DNA of 64,000 nt from an uncultured Bacteroidota bacterium (GCA_902535165.1 CACASE010000003.1:57550-121549), one strand, 5' to 3'. Shown: positions 20,338 to 32,502, numbered from the stretch's first letter. Notes: a model not told the origin generated them from the sequence alone. Program-made: numbers and translations.

Positions 20338-21300
20338 ATGATTAAAGTTGGAATTGTTGGTGTTGGTCATTTGGGTGAAATTCATTTAAAATTAATATTA
20401 TCCTCAACTCATTTTGATTTAATAGGATTCTACGAAACAAATAAGGAAAAAGCAGATTTAATTTCAAAGAAATATCAAGTTAATTTTTTTAATAGTTTAA
20501 AAGCCTTGTCAGAAAATATTCAAGCTGTAATTATATGCACCCCAACAATACATCACCATAAGACAGCAACTTTTTTTCTTGAGAATAATATTCATGTGTT
20601 TGTAGAGAAACCAATAACAACAAATCTAAAAGAGGCTAGTGAGCTAATACAAATAGCTCAAAATAATAAACTTGTTGGTCAAGTAGGACATGTGGAAAGA
20701 TTTAATGGGGCTTTTACTGAGGTTAAAAATCTTCTAAACCCATTATTCATTGAAGCACATAGGTTGTCAAATTATCCAGCGAGAGGAACTGATGTCTCAG
20801 TTGTTCTTGATTTAATGATTCACGATATTGACATCATACTTTCCATTGTAAAATCAAAGGTTTCAAATGTTTTTGCCAATGGAACAAAAATAATTAGTTC
20901 GACTCCTGACATAGCCAACGCAAGAATTGAATTTGAAAATGGTTGTGTAGCTAACCTTACTGCAAGTAGAATTTCATTAAAGAAAATGAGAAAGATGAGG
21001 ATATTTCAAAGTGACTCATATGTATCAATAGATTTTGATAATTGTAAATCTGAAATTGTTAGTATTGTTGATTATAATGATAATGATAAGTATGCTATGA
21101 CAATACACAATTCTGATGGTGTTGAAAAAGAGATAAAAATTAAATCATTAGATAATCTTTCAAAAAACTCGATTATTGAAGAGCATAATGATTTCGCAAA
21201 TTCAATTAATAATAAATTAAAACCGAAGGTAACGTTTGAGACTGGAAAAAATGCCCTAGAGTTAGCTTTTAAAATTTTAAGAAAAATTGATTCAGAATAG
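20338..21300 (+). CDS. Gfo/Idh/MocA-family oxidoreductase
   Basis: MIKVGIVGVGHLGEIHLKL Rossmann start; EKPITTNLKEA. Track start 20269 would read through the promoter and into pcm. Confidence 0.9.
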   Translation: MIKVGIVGVGHLGEIHLKLILSSTHFDLIGFYETNKEKADLISKKYQVNFFNSLKALSENIQAVIICTPTIHHHKTATFFLENNIHVFVEKPITTNLKEASELIQIAQNNKLVGQVGHVERFNGAFTEVKNLLNPLFIEAHRLSNYPARGTDVSVVLDLMIHDIDIILSIVKSKVSNVFANGTKIISSTPDIANARIEFENGCVANLTASRISLKKMRKMRIFQSDSYVSIDFDNCKSEIVSIVDYNDNDKYAMTIHNSDGVEKEIKIKSLDNLSKNSIIEEHNDFANSINNKLKPKVTFETGKNALELAFKILRKIDSE

Positions 21301-21934
21301 ATTACAAAAAATAAAGAATGAACTAAATGAAGATACAACACTTGTGGCTGTATCTAAAACAAAGCCAGTTGAGGAAATTGAAAGTTTATATGAAATTGGT
21401 CATGTTGATTTTGGTGAGAATAAAGTACAGGAATTGGTAAATAAGCATACTTTTTTACCTAAGGACATTAATTGGCATATGATTGGTCATTTGCAAAGAA
21501 ATAAAGTGAGACAAATTATACCTTTTATTCATCTTATACATTCAGTTGATTCTCTTAGATTACTAAATAAAATTAACGACGAAGCAAAAAAAATAAATAG
21601 AAAAGTAAATATTTTAATTCAGATTAAGATATCAAATGATAACTCTAAATATGGTTTTAGTTTTGATGAAATTGAGTATTTAGTAAAAAACGGAATTTTA
21701 GATGAATATGAGTTTACTAACGTTAAAGGTTTAATGGGTATGGCAACATTTACAAAAGATGAAAATGTAATTGATCATGAATTTAAAAAATTAAAAGAAT
21801 TTTATCAAAAATATAGACCACACACAAATTTTTCGATATTATCAATGGGCATGAGTGGTGATTATAGGATTGCTTTAAAAAATAAGTCTAATATGCTAAG
21901 ATTAGGTAGTGTAATTTTTGGTGTAAGAAATTAA
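21287..21934 (+). CDS. YggS-family PLP homeostasis protein
   Basis: TLVAVSKTKPVEEI, DFGENKVQELVNK, WHMIGHLQRNKV, LSMGMSGDYRIAL. TTG start. Confidence 0.92.
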   Translation: MIQNRLQKIKNELNEDTTLVAVSKTKPVEEIESLYEIGHVDFGENKVQELVNKHTFLPKDINWHMIGHLQRNKVRQIIPFIHLIHSVDSLRLLNKINDEAKKINRKVNILIQIKISNDNSKYGFSFDEIEYLVKNGILDEYEFTNVKGLMGMATFTKDENVIDHEFKKLKEFYQKYRPHTNFSILSMGMSGDYRIALKNKSNMLRLGSVIFGVRN

Positions 21935-21935
21935 A

Positions 21936-22424
21936 ATGTTTGCTATAATTGATACAGAAACAAGCGGAGGTAAATTTAATGAGGAGAAAATTATTGAAAT
22001 TGCCATAATTATCTATGATAGTAAAAAAATTATTGACTCATTTACCACACTTATAAAGCCAAATGTTAAAGTTGATTATTTTGTTCAAAAATTAACCGGT
22101 ATTAAAAACAGTGATTTAGTGGATAAAAAAACTTTTAAAGATTATGCTAAACGAATTTTGAATTTGGTAAGGAATAAAACTATTGTTGGACATAATGTCG
22201 AATATGACTACAGAATTTTAAAAAATGAACTTGAATCATGTAATATCAAATTCTCCTCTGATACTATTTGCACAATAAAAATGGCCAAAGAGAAATATAA
22301 TGATCTTAAGTATTATAATTTAAATTACCTGTGTAATTATTTTAATATTGAGTTGAAGAATCACCATAGAGCTTATGACGATGCCTTAGCTACACTTGAG
22401 CTTTTTAAAATTCTTAACAAGTGA
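21936..22424 (+). CDS. DnaQ/PolC-like 3'-5' exonuclease
   Basis: Exo motifs FAIIDTETSGG, GHNVEYDYRIL, HHRAYDDALATLEL. Confidence 0.88.
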   Translation: MFAIIDTETSGGKFNEEKIIEIAIIIYDSKKIIDSFTTLIKPNVKVDYFVQKLTGIKNSDLVDKKTFKDYAKRILNLVRNKTIVGHNVEYDYRILKNELESCNIKFSSDTICTIKMAKEKYNDLKYYNLNYLCNYFNIELKNHHRAYDDALATLELFKILNK

Positions 22425-23320
22425 ATAAATTAATAAGTATTTCAGGCCCAACAGCCGTTGGAAAAACTAAGCTCTCAATTGATTTAGCTAAAAAAATTAA
22501 TTGTGAAATTATTTCATTTGATTCCAGACAATTCTACAAAGAGATGTCAATAGGAACAGCTGTTCCAAAAAAAAATGAGCTTGATCAAGTTAAACATCAT
22601 TTAATTCAACACAAGTCTATACATGATTATTATAATATTAATCAATTTTCTATTGATGCAAAAAAGCTTATAAATGAGCTTTTTAAGAAAAATAAGTATA
22701 TAATTTTAGTTGGAGGTTCATTCTTATATTTAAAATCTATTATCTACGGAATTAATAGTATACCAGATATTCCAAACGAATTAAGACATACCCTTAATAA
22801 CGAATTTGATAAAAAAGGGATTGATTATCTCAGAAAATTATTAAAAGAATTGGACCCTAGATATTATGATAATGTAGATCTAAATAATCACAGAAGATTA
22901 ATTAGAGCAATTGAGGTTTGTAAATACACAAACAAACCTTTTTCATCGTTTTTAAATGGATTTCATGAAAAGAAATACAATCATACTTCAATTTGTTTGA
23001 CTTTAGAAAGAGATGAATTATATAGCAAGATCAATAAACGTGTTAACGATATGCTAGATATGGGATTAATTGAAGAGGCTAAAAACCTCTACAAATACAA
23101 AAATTTAAATCCTCTAAACACAATTGGGTACAAAGAATTATTTAAACATTTTGATGGTTTATTTAAAATTGATCAAGCAATTGAGGAAATCAAAAAGAAT
23201 TCAAGGAGATTTGCAAAAAAACAGTTTACGTGGTTAAATAATAATGATGAACATGTATGGCTTGACTCGAGGGATGGAATAATTGAGAATATAAAAAAAC
23301 TAGAAAAGATAGTCTTTTAG
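22421..23320 (+). CDS. miaA: tRNA dimethylallyltransferase
   Basis: ISGPTAVGKTKLSIDLA, SFDSRQFYKEMSIGTA, NHRRLIRAIEV, TIGYKEL, RRFAKKQFTW. GTG start. Confidence 0.95.
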   Translation: MNKLISISGPTAVGKTKLSIDLAKKINCEIISFDSRQFYKEMSIGTAVPKKNELDQVKHHLIQHKSIHDYYNINQFSIDAKKLINELFKKNKYIILVGGSFLYLKSIIYGINSIPDIPNELRHTLNNEFDKKGIDYLRKLLKELDPRYYDNVDLNNHRRLIRAIEVCKYTNKPFSSFLNGFHEKKYNHTSICLTLERDELYSKINKRVNDMLDMGLIEEAKNLYKYKNLNPLNTIGYKELFKHFDGLFKIDQAIEEIKKNSRRFAKKQFTWLNNNDEHVWLDSRDGIIENIKKLEKIVF

Positions 23321-24247
23321 GTTTTCTTTGATCCGATTTAATACATTGTTGCTTTTTGGTTTTATAAATTTTTCACCTAAAAGTTTTTCATACAACTCAA
23401 TATACCTACTTGAAACCATTTCAACCACATCATCACTGATTTCAGGTATAGTTTGACCTTCTAGTCCTCTAAAATTATATTTCATAAGCCATTCTCTAAA
23501 GAACTCTTTTGAAAGTTGCTTTTGCTTTTGATTTTTATTTTGTAATTCATTATAGGTATTTAAATAAAAATATCTTGATGAATCTGGTGTATGAATTTCA
23601 TCAATTAGAGTTATATCACCATTTGAATCATATCCAAATTCATATTTTGTATCAACTAATATCAACCCATTATCATTTGCAATTTTAGAACCTCTTTTAT
23701 AAAGATCTAAGGAAATTTGATGAATTTTTTCATAATCACTTTTATTTACAAGATTTTGTTTAATTATGTCAACTGGATCAATGTCCTGATCATGTAAACC
23801 TTTATCAGCTTTAGTGCTTGGAGTAATTATCGGATTTTCAAATTTTTCATTTTCTTTTAAGCCGTTTGGAATTTTATTTCCACATAAATTCCTTTTTCCA
23901 GCATTATATTCTCTGTAAGCATGACCTGAAAGATAACCTCTGACAACCATTTCAACTTTAAGGGGTTTACATTTTTTTCCTATTGAAACATTCGGATCTG
24001 GATTGTCAATCAGCCAATTTTGAACTATATCTTTGGTCCGATTTAACATTTCAACAGCAATCTGATTAAGAACTTGACCTTTGTAAGTAATTCCGCGCGG
24101 CATAACAACATCAAATGCAGAAATTCTATCACTAGCTATCATGATCATAATATCGTTTTTTAAAGTGTAAACTTCACGTACTTTTCCCTCATATTTAGAT
24201 AATTGATTTTTAAAAAGGAAATCTGATCTATTTAATATAATACTCAT
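23300..24247 (-). CDS. purC: Phosphoribosylaminoimidazole-succinocarboxamide synthase
   Basis: YEGKVREVYTLKNDIMIMIASDRISAFDVVMP, VRGYLSGHAYREY, LVDTKYEFG, DEIHTPDSSRY. Confidence 0.95.
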   Translation of the reverse strand: MSIILNRSDFLFKNQLSKYEGKVREVYTLKNDIMIMIASDRISAFDVVMPRGITYKGQVLNQIAVEMLNRTKDIVQNWLIDNPDPNVSIGKKCKPLKVEMVVRGYLSGHAYREYNAGKRNLCGNKIPNGLKENEKFENPIITPSTKADKGLHDQDIDPVDIIKQNLVNKSDYEKIHQISLDLYKRGSKIANDNGLILVDTKYEFGYDSNGDITLIDEIHTPDSSRYFYLNTYNELQNKNQKQKQLSKEFFREWLMKYNFRGLEGQTIPEISDDVVEMVSSRYIELYEKLLGEKFIKPKSNNVLNRIKENLKDYLF

Positions 24248-25191
24248 TATTTTGATTTTGCTAAATTATATGCATCAATTATGTTTCTAACTAATTTATG
24301 CCTAATAACATCACTCCCATCCAAATATATTATTTCAATACCTTGTATTGATTGCAGTATTAAATTTGCCTCTTTTAGACCTGATTTTGCAGTCTTAGGA
24401 AGATCTATCTGACCAGTATCTCCAGTTATCATAAACTTCGCTTTTTTGCCCATTCTAGTTAGGAACATTTTCATCTGATTTTGAGTGGTATTTTGTGCTT
24501 CATCAAGTATTACAAAAGCATTATCTAATGTTCTACCTCTCATGTATGCTAGAGGAGCAATCTCAATAATTTCTCTTTTAATATAATCATCAAGTTTTTG
24601 TACTGGTATCATGTCTTTAAGTGCATCGTAAAGTGGCTGCATGTAGGGATCTAATTTATCTTTTAAGTCACCAGGTAAAAACCCAAGATTTTCTCCAGCT
24701 TCAACCGCTGGTCGTGTTAGAATTATTCTTTTAACATCTTTATTTTTTAAAGCTTTTACTGCGACCGCAACACCAGTATACGTTTTTCCTGTTCCAGCTG
24801 GTCCAATTGCAAATACCATATCATTTTTTTCAAAAGCTTCAAGAATTTTTATTTGATTAAGCGTGTGAGCTTTAATTTTCTTTTTATTTGTTCCATAAAG
24901 AATGACCCTGCCATTTTCTGGTTTAAGTAGTTTATCACCGTTTCCCTTAATAATTTCATTAACAGAGGACTCACTTAATTCATCATTATTTTTGAGAAAA
25001 TATATGATTGAATCTAAGATGACACAAATATTTAAAATTTTGGAGCTTTCCCCTTCAATCAATATCTTATCAGCTTTAGCTCTAATTTTGGTGTCTGTGA
25101 ATGCCTTCTTTATAATTTTTAGAACATCAACTTCAGCATCAAAGAAATCAGAAGGATGTAGTTCCTTGATGTAGTATTCAAATTTTTCCAA
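24247..25191 (-). CDS. phoH: PhoH family ATPase
   Basis: FAIGPAGTGKTYTGVAVAV, ILTRPAVEAGENLGFLPGDL, FVILDEAQNTTQNQMKMFLTRMG. TTG start. Confidence 0.94.
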   Translation of the reverse strand: MEKFEYYIKELHPSDFFDAEVDVLKIIKKAFTDTKIRAKADKILIEGESSKILNICVILDSIIYFLKNNDELSESSVNEIIKGNGDKLLKPENGRVILYGTNKKKIKAHTLNQIKILEAFEKNDMVFAIGPAGTGKTYTGVAVAVKALKNKDVKRIILTRPAVEAGENLGFLPGDLKDKLDPYMQPLYDALKDMIPVQKLDDYIKREIIEIAPLAYMRGRTLDNAFVILDEAQNTTQNQMKMFLTRMGKKAKFMITGDTGQIDLPKTAKSGLKEANLILQSIQGIEIIYLDGSDVIRHKLVRNIIDAYNLAKSK

Positions 25192-25251
25192 ATAAAAATG
25201 ATAATTTATTTAAGTAAATTTATAAATTAAAATGTTACCCTAAGTTTAAAA

Positions 25252-26073
25252 ATGTCAATAATTACTTTAACAACTGATTTTGGAATTAAAGATTTCCATG
25301 TTTCAAAAATTAAAGGATTATTAAGCATTGAAATAGAAAATCCTGAGATCATTGATATATCTCATGAGATATCTCCTTTTAATTTGATTGAGGGTGCATA
25401 TGTTATCAAAAATGCTTATTTAAATTTTCCAAGAGGATCAATTCACATTGTTGATATTGATTCTGAACATACACCCGATCAATCTCATATTGTCATAGAA
25501 ATGGATGAACACTTTTTTATTTGTGCTGACAACGGAATAATCTCATTAATATCATCAACAATTAAACCGTCAAAAATTTTTAAAATTAACTTAGGCTTGC
25601 AGTCTAATGATACCATAACCACATTCGTTAGAGTTGCAGCACATTTACAACGTGGGGGAAAATTAAATGTAATTGGAACCGAAATATTTGAAATTAAAGA
25701 GTTAACAGAGCTTAAGCCAATCATAAAATCTAATAATGAATTAACCTGCAATGTCATTTACATTGATAATTATGGCAATGTTATAACAAATATTACAAAA
25801 GATTTTTTTGAAAAATTTCAGGCAAATAGAAGTTTTGTTATAAATGCTCGAAACATAAAATTCAAACAAATATTCTCTTCTTACTCTGAGTCAATTAATT
25901 TTAGCAAAGAAAAAAAGTACCGTGAGGAAGTAGGAAAAAAAATAGCTCTTTTTAATTCATCAGATTTCTTAGAATTGTCAATTTACAAGAGTAATCCAAT
26001 AACTAGCGGTGGAGCAAGTTCTCTCTTTGGTCTGGGTTATGGTGACGTTATTTCTATCATATTTAATGATTAA
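25252..26073 (+). CDS. S-adenosyl-L-methionine hydroxide adenosyltransferase family (DUF62)
   Basis: IITLTTDFGIKDFHVSKIKG, IDISHEISPFNLIEGAYVI, CADNGIISL, YIDNYGNVITNI. Confidence 0.9.
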   Translation: MSIITLTTDFGIKDFHVSKIKGLLSIEIENPEIIDISHEISPFNLIEGAYVIKNAYLNFPRGSIHIVDIDSEHTPDQSHIVIEMDEHFFICADNGIISLISSTIKPSKIFKINLGLQSNDTITTFVRVAAHLQRGGKLNVIGTEIFEIKELTELKPIIKSNNELTCNVIYIDNYGNVITNITKDFFEKFQANRSFVINARNIKFKQIFSSYSESINFSKEKKYREEVGKKIALFNSSDFLELSIYKSNPITSGGASSLFGLGYGDVISIIFND

Positions 26074-26113
26074 AATGTTAATAAATAAATTTTATATTTT
26101 TCTCCATTTACGA

Positions 26114-26121
26114 TATCTTTA
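26114..26121 (+). promoter_or_regulatory. -7-like box TATCTTTA, 5 nt before dnaN ATG
   Basis: Same box and spacing as pheT. Confidence 0.42.
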
Positions 26122-26126
26122 AAAAT

Positions 26127-27239
26127 ATGAAATTTATCATCTCATCTTCAGAACTATTAAGAAATTTACAGATTTTAGGATCTATATTAAACACTAACAA
26201 TACTTTACCAATATTAGACAACTTTTTGTTTGATATTAAAGAAAGTGACCTGATAATTACTTCATCAGATCTTGAAACCTCATTGTCATCTAAGATATTG
26301 ATTGAATCAACAATTACTGTAAATATTGCTGTACCAGCTAAGTTGCTAATTGATATTTTAAAATCATTACCAGATCAACCTTTAACATTTTCAATTAGTG
26401 ATAATATATTGGAAATTAATTCTAACAATGGAAAATATGCTTTATCTTATATGGACGGTGATGAATTTCCAAAATCTCTTATAATAGAAGATGCAAAAGA
26501 AATTTCATTTAGTTCTAAAATATTGTTGAATATTATAAATTCTACAATTTTTGCCTCCGGAAATGATGATCTAAGACCAGTTATGTCTGGTGTTTTCTTT
26601 CAAATGTCTAACGATAAATCATGTTTTGTCGCAACTGATGCCCACAAACTTGTGAAGTATGAAAGAAATGATATAAAATCAGATAATGTAGTAGAGTTTA
26701 TTGTTCCTAACAAACCTCTAAATATCCTCAAATCAATATTACCCGACAAAGAAGAAGATGTTAGAGTTTTATATAATAATGCTAATGCAATTTTTAGTTT
26801 TTCAACTTTTACTATGATTTGTAGATTAATTGATGGTAAATTTCCAAACTACGAGGCTGTAATTCCCAAAGAAAATCCAAATGTTTTAGAAATTGATAGA
26901 TTACAGTTGTTAAACTCAACTAAAAGAGCAAGCATTTTCTCAAGCAAGACAACCAATCAAGTAAAATTTGAAATAAAAGGTAATCTCCTTAAAATATCAG
27001 CTGAAGATTTAGATTTTAATAATAAAGCTGAGGAAACACTAGAATGTAATTATAACGGCGATGATATTGCCATTGGTTTTAATTCTCGATTTATTGTTGA
27101 AATGCTAAATAACTTATCCTCAGAATTAATACAAATTGAACTATCATCTCCCAACAGAGCTGGACTCATATCTCCATTACATGAAAATGATAGCAAAGCT
27201 AAGGTTACAATGCTAGTTATGCCGATTATGCTAAACTAA
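26127..27239 (+). CDS. dnaN: DNA polymerase III beta sliding clamp
   Basis: MKFIISSSELLRNLQILGSI, LPILDNFLFDI, RPVMSGVFFQ, TDAHKLVKYE, VMPIMLN C-terminus. Confidence 0.95.
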   Translation: MKFIISSSELLRNLQILGSILNTNNTLPILDNFLFDIKESDLIITSSDLETSLSSKILIESTITVNIAVPAKLLIDILKSLPDQPLTFSISDNILEINSNNGKYALSYMDGDEFPKSLIIEDAKEISFSSKILLNIINSTIFASGNDDLRPVMSGVFFQMSNDKSCFVATDAHKLVKYERNDIKSDNVVEFIVPNKPLNILKSILPDKEEDVRVLYNNANAIFSFSTFTMICRLIDGKFPNYEAVIPKENPNVLEIDRLQLLNSTKRASIFSSKTTNQVKFEIKGNLLKISAEDLDFNNKAEETLECNYNGDDIAIGFNSRFIVEMLNNLSSELIQIELSSPNRAGLISPLHENDSKAKVTMLVMPIMLN

Positions 27240-28823
27240 TTACAGGTAATAATCTGTCCTAATGAAGTTAGATTTTTTATTATCAATTAGTTTTCTTAAA
27301 ATATTTTTATTAGTTGGATTGTCTTTTGAAGCAACAAATGTTCTTATTGAAAATGATCTTAAAGCATCGTGTACACTTAAGGTTGCAACAGCAGAATCTT
27401 TTCTTCCTGTAAAAGGATATATATCTGGTCCACGTTGACATGAGCTATTTAGATTAACTCTACATACTAAATTTACAAGAGAATCTATTATAGGGCCTAG
27501 CTTTTCCTCGGAATTGCCAAATAAACTTACTTGTTGACCATAATTAGACTTTGCCATATAATTTATTGGTGTTTTTATGTCACTAAATGAAATTACTGGA
27601 ATTACAGGTCCAAACTGTTCATCTTTATAGACATTCATTTTATCATTAACTGGGTATAAAACAGCTGGAAACACAAAATTTTTAAGTTTCTTTCCTCCAT
27701 TTTTGTTAATTATTTTGGCCCCTTTTAGAGTTGCATCATCGATTAAATCGCTGATATATTTTGGTTTACTAGGTTCAGGAAGTGGAGTTAATAATGTATT
27801 ATCCCAAGGTAGACCTAATTTTAATGAATCAACTTTTTCACAAAATTTCTCTAAAAACTTATCTTTTATGTTTTGATGAACATAAATGATTTTTATGGCT
27901 GTGCATCTTTGCCCATTGTAAGAAAGAGATCCTGAAATACATTCATCAACAGAAAGTTCTAAGTCAGCATCCTCTAATATAATAGCAGGATTTTTTGCCT
28001 CTAACCCTAAGACTAGTCTTAATCTATTCTTTTGTGGATGTAGATCTTGTAAAGATATTGCAGATGAGCTATGTCCTATTAGAGCCAAAACATTTATTTT
28101 TCCTGATTTCATGATTGGAGATGCAATTTCTCTTCCCCTTCCAAAAATAATGTTAACTACACCAGGTGGAAATGATTTTTGAAAAGCTTCTAATAATGGA
28201 GCTATTAATAATACGCCATGTTTAGCTGGTTTAAAAATAGCTGTATTTCCCATTATTATTGCGGGAATAAGTAATGCAAAAGTTTCATTTAATGGATAAT
28301 TATATGGACCGAGACATAATACAATTCCAAGAGGACCTCTTCTAATTAGAGCTCTAACACCAGAATTATTTTGAAAGTTAGCTCCGTCTCTGTCTATTTT
28401 TTTATATTCTTTGATAGTCTCAAGTATATATTCAACTGTTCTATCAAATTCCTTTTCAGAATCTTTAAGGTTTTTACCAATTTCCCACATCAATAATTTT
28501 ACAACTTCCTCTCTTTGTAAAATCATTAATTCAACAAATTTTTGCATGCAGTTAATTCTCTCATAAACTTTCATTGTTGGCCATTCCCCAGTTCCATTAG
28601 CATATGCTTTATCTGCAGCCTTGAGAGCTAATAGTGCATGTTTTTCATCCATCTTTGGAGAATCACCTAAGACAATATATTTATCATTTTCAGAGTTAGA
28701 AAAAAGTGTACTGATTACCTCAGTAAATTCTCCATTCCAATTACCAATTTTTCCATCGATTAAGTATGTGTTATGATGAATTGGTAATTTTAGTTGAAAT
28801 TTTTCAGGAATATTTGTTTTCAT
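27240..28823 (-). CDS. gapN: NADP-dependent non-phosphorylating glyceraldehyde-3-phosphate dehydrogenase-like (ALDH superfamily)
   Basis: ALDH motifs [54 protein letters not shown] resembles GapN C-terminus. Confidence 0.82.
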   Translation of the reverse strand: MKTNIPEKFQLKLPIHHNTYLIDGKIGNWNGEFTEVISTLFSNSENDKYIVLGDSPKMDEKHALLALKAADKAYANGTGEWPTMKVYERINCMQKFVELMILQREEVVKLLMWEIGKNLKDSEKEFDRTVEYILETIKEYKKIDRDGANFQNNSGVRALIRRGPLGIVLCLGPYNYPLNETFALLIPAIIMGNTAIFKPAKHGVLLIAPLLEAFQKSFPPGVVNIIFGRGREIASPIMKSGKINVLALIGHSSSAISLQDLHPQKNRLRLVLGLEAKNPAIILEDADLELSVDECISGSLSYNGQRCTAIKIIYVHQNIKDKFLEKFCEKVDSLKLGLPWDNTLLTPLPEPSKPKYISDLIDDATLKGAKIINKNGGKKLKNFVFPAVLYPVNDKMNVYKDEQFGPVIPVISFSDIKTPINYMAKSNYGQQVSLFGNSEEKLGPIIDSLVNLVCRVNLNSSCQRGPDIYPFTGRKDSAVATLSVHDALRSFSIRTFVASKDNPTNKNILRKLIDNKKSNFIRTDYYL

Positions 28824-28824
28824 T

Positions 28825-30291
28825 TTATTTCAATTTTTTCATATTACTCATGTTTTTCCTTAATGTTAATCCAATTTTTTCAATATCGTGAGAAAATGTT
28901 TTGTTGTCATTTTTTTCTAAATAACTTTCATCAATTTCTATACCACTAGGATTTGATCCAATATGGTTCTTATTAATTTTAGTCATAAAATCTGATAATA
29001 AAGGTAAACATGATTGATTAAATAAGTAACAACCATATTCAGCAGTATCAGATATTATTCTATTCATTTCATATAATTTTTTCCTTGCAACAAGATTTGC
29101 AATCAATGGGAGTTCATGTAAAGATTCATAATACGCAGATTCATCTATTATTCCGTTATTAACCATTGTCTCAAAAGCAAGCTCTACACCTGATTTAACA
29201 AATGAAATCATAAGTAAGCCCTTATTGAAAAAATCTTGATTTTCAATAATTTCATCACTTGGAGATGCTTTTTCAAAATTTGTTAATCCAGTTTCTTCTC
29301 TCCATCTAAGAAGGTTTTCATCATTATTTTTCCAATCAATCATCATTTCATGGGAAAAACTTCCAGTCAGAATATTTTTCATATGAGTTTCAAATAATGG
29401 TGTCATTATAGCTTTTAATTCGTCTGACAATTTATGAACTAAGTATCTAGATTGACTATCGAGTCTTTTAATCATTCCTGATATTCCATTATGCTTAAGT
29501 TCTTCAGTAATAGTTTCCCATCCATATTGAATTAATTTTGCTGCAAAGCCTTTATTATAACCTAGTTCGACCATTTTATTATAACATAAAATTGACCCAG
29601 ATTGTAAAACACCACACAATATTGTTTGTTCTCCCATTAAATCTGATTTAACCTCTGCTACAAAAGATGATTCTAGCACACCAGCTTTATGACCACCAGT
29701 TGCAACAGCATATGCTTTTGCATAATCAAGACCTTCACCGTTGGGATCATTCTCTGGATGAACAGCAATTAGTGTTGGAACACCAAAACCTCTCAAATAT
29801 TCCTCTCTGACCTCTGTTCCAGGGCATTTTGGAGCAACCATAATGACTGTAATATCTTTTCTTATTTTAATTCCTTCTTCAACTATATTGAATCCATGTG
29901 AATAAGAAAGCACAGAATTTTCTTTCATCAATGGCATTGCTTGATTGACGACTTGGCTATGATTTTTATCTGGTGTTAGATTAATTACAATATCTGCTTC
30001 AGGAATTAATTCATTAAATGTTCCAACATTAAAATTATTTGATGAAGCATTTTTAAAAGACTCTTTTTTGTTATCAATTGAAGATTGTCTTAAAACGTAA
30101 GAAATATTCAAACCAGAATCTCTCATATTTAAACCCTGATTTAAACCTTGAGCACCACAGCCTATTATCACAATTTTTTTATCAGTTAAAATATTTACTC
30201 CATCAGAAAATTCTTCAGATTTCATGAACCTACATTTACCTAATTGATTTAGTTTATCTTTTTCAGATAATGAATTAAAATAATTACTCAT
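28825..30291 (-). CDS. ilvC: Ketol-acid reductoisomerase (long, class II)
   Basis: [44 protein letters not shown]; 488 aa. Confidence 0.95.
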   Translation of the reverse strand: MSNYFNSLSEKDKLNQLGKCRFMKSEEFSDGVNILTDKKIVIIGCGAQGLNQGLNMRDSGLNISYVLRQSSIDNKKESFKNASSNNFNVGTFNELIPEADIVINLTPDKNHSQVVNQAMPLMKENSVLSYSHGFNIVEEGIKIRKDITVIMVAPKCPGTEVREEYLRGFGVPTLIAVHPENDPNGEGLDYAKAYAVATGGHKAGVLESSFVAEVKSDLMGEQTILCGVLQSGSILCYNKMVELGYNKGFAAKLIQYGWETITEELKHNGISGMIKRLDSQSRYLVHKLSDELKAIMTPLFETHMKNILTGSFSHEMMIDWKNNDENLLRWREETGLTNFEKASPSDEIIENQDFFNKGLLMISFVKSGVELAFETMVNNGIIDESAYYESLHELPLIANLVARKKLYEMNRIISDTAEYGCYLFNQSCLPLLSDFMTKINKNHIGSNPSGIEIDESYLEKNDNKTFSHDIEKIGLTLRKNMSNMKKLK

Positions 30292-30811
30292 TTTCGTTAT
30301 TTTTTAGATGTTTTGAAATTTCCATTGAACTTTTTGAAACAGATATTCTTCCTGATCTAACAAATTGTAGTAACCCATATTTCTTAAGTTTGTGGTATAA
30401 ATCCTCTGTTTCTTCTCTCCATCCGGTTTTTTCTATTACGAAATACTCAGGCTTTACAGTAACTATATTTGCTCTACTTTCCTTAATTATATTTTGAATT
30501 TGTCTCTCCTCAAAAAGTGATTTAGAATTAACTTTGTAAAGAGCTGTTTCAAGATAAATTGTTTCTTCATCAGTATGATGAAATGCTGCTATAACCTCAA
30601 TTTGTTTTTCGATTTGCTTGACTAGCTTGATTATTTGCTCACTATCAACTTTAACAACAATTATAAATCTGTAAATATTTGGAATTTCAGACTCTGATGA
30701 CGTTACACTTCTTATATTTATATGTCTCTTAAGAAATATAGCGGATATCCTGTTCAATAATCCTACATTATTCTCGGTGTATATTGATATTGTATAATTT
30801 CTTTTTTTCAT
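30284..30811 (-). CDS. ilvN: Acetolactate synthase small (regulatory) subunit, ACT domain
   Basis: [37 protein letters not shown]. Confidence 0.92.
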   Translation of the reverse strand: MKKRNYTISIYTENNVGLLNRISAIFLKRHINIRSVTSSESEIPNIYRFIIVVKVDSEQIIKLVKQIEKQIEVIAAFHHTDEETIYLETALYKVNSKSLFEERQIQNIIKESRANIVTVKPEYFVIEKTGWREETEDLYHKLKKYGLLQFVRSGRISVSKSSMEISKHLKNNENE

Positions 30812-32502
30812 TATTCTAACCTAATATCTGAAACTGATGATCCGGATGGAATCATGGGAAAAACATTTTCTTCTTTTTCAATCATTACCTCAAGTAAATA
30901 AGGTCCATCATGATTAATCATTTTTTTTACCTCATCATCTAATTTATTTCTTTCAGACACCTTGCTAGATTCAATAAAATATCCTTTTGATATTGCCACA
31001 AAATCAGGATTAATCATTTCAGTAGATGCATATCTTTTATCAAAAAATAATTGTTGCCATTGCCTAACCATTCCTAAAAAATTATTGTTTAAAATAACAA
31101 TTTTTACAGCTGCTTTGGTTTGAAAAATTGTTCCTAGTTCTTGAATTGTCATTTGAAAGCCACCATCTCCAATTACAGCAATAACTTCTCTTTTTTGGTC
31201 ACCGATCTTAGCGCCTAAAGCTGCAGGCAATGCAAAGCCCATTGTTCCAAGTCCACCCGAAGTTATGTTCGACTTACTTAATTTAAACTTGGTATACCTA
31301 CATGCAACCATTTGATGCTGACCAACATCTGTTACTAAAATGGATTCTCCTTCCGTGTTGTTGTTGATTGATTTGATTACTTCAGCCATTGATAGACCAC
31401 CTTTTTTCTTGTTATATTCGTTATCAATCACTTTCTCATATTCAATTTTATAATAATTATGAAATTCATCAATCCATTTGTCATGATTTTTTGTTTCTAT
31501 TAGATGAAATATTTCTTTTATAGTATGTTTGACATCTCCTAAGACGGCAATATCAGCTTTAACATTTTTATTTACTTCTGCGGGATCAATTTCAAAGTGA
31601 ATAATCTTTGCTTGTTTTGCATATGTATTGAGACTTCCTGTAACCCTATCGTCAAATCTCATACCTATTGCAATTAGAACATCACATTCATTAGTTAATT
31701 TATTCGGACCATAATTTCCATGCATTCCAACCATTCCTACGTTCAATGGATGATCTGTGGGAAGTGCAGATAAACCAAGAATAGTCCAAGCAGCAGGTAT
31801 TCCAGATTTTTCAATAAAAGCTCTAAATTCATTTTCAGCATTTCCAAGAATTACACCTTGTCCCCAAACAACAAAAGGTTTTTTAGCATTATTTATAATG
31901 TCAGCAGCATTTTTAAGAGATTTATTATCAGTAGTTGGAACCGAAGAATAACTTCTTATTTTTTTACACTTTTTGTATTCAAAACTTTTTAATATTTCAA
32001 ACTGAGCATCTTTTGTAATATCAATGAGAACTGGACCAGGTCTTCCTGATTTTGCAATATAAAATGCTTTTGCAAAAATCTCTGATATTTCTGAAGCTTT
32101 TGTTATTTGATAATTCCATTTGGTCACTGGTGTTGATATCCCAATGATATCAGTTTCTTGAAATGCATCAGAACCCAATAAAGATGATGCAACTTGTCCA
32201 GTGATACATACCATTGGAGTAGAATCAATTTGCGCATCAGCAATTCCAGTTACCAGATTTGTAGCTCCTGGACCAGATGTAGCAATTGCTACACCCACCT
32301 TGCCAGATGATCTTGCATAACCTTGAGCTGCATGTGTTGCCCCTTGTTCATGACGCACCAAAATATGATTAATTTTATTTTCAAATTTGTAAAGTTCATC
32401 ATACACAGGCATGATTGCACCTCCAGGATATCCAAAAAGAATATCAACTCCTTCTTCTAATAAACAATGAATTACTGCTTCTGCCCCTGAAATATTCTTC
32501 AC
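30811..32502 (-). CDS. ilvB: Acetolactate synthase large subunit
   Basis: ISGAEAVIHCLLEEGVDILFGYPGGAIMPVYDEL, HEQGATHAAQGYAR; ThDP site IGDGGFQMTIQELGT. Confidence 0.95.
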   Translation of the reverse strand: MKNISGAEAVIHCLLEEGVDILFGYPGGAIMPVYDELYKFENKINHILVRHEQGATHAAQGYARSSGKVGVAIATSGPGATNLVTGIADAQIDSTPMVCITGQVASSLLGSDAFQETDIIGISTPVTKWNYQITKASEISEIFAKAFYIAKSGRPGPVLIDITKDAQFEILKSFEYKKCKKIRSYSSVPTTDNKSLKNAADIINNAKKPFVVWGQGVILGNAENEFRAFIEKSGIPAAWTILGLSALPTDHPLNVGMVGMHGNYGPNKLTNECDVLIAIGMRFDDRVTGSLNTYAKQAKIIHFEIDPAEVNKNVKADIAVLGDVKHTIKEIFHLIETKNHDKWIDEFHNYYKIEYEKVIDNEYNKKKGGLSMAEVIKSINNNTEGESILVTDVGQHQMVACRYTKFKLSKSNITSGGLGTMGFALPAALGAKIGDQKREVIAVIGDGGFQMTIQELGTIFQTKAAVKIVILNNNFLGMVRQWQQLFFDKRYASTEMINPDFVAISKGYFIESSKVSERNKLDDEVKKMINHDGPYLLEVMIEKEENVFPMIPSGSSVSDIRLE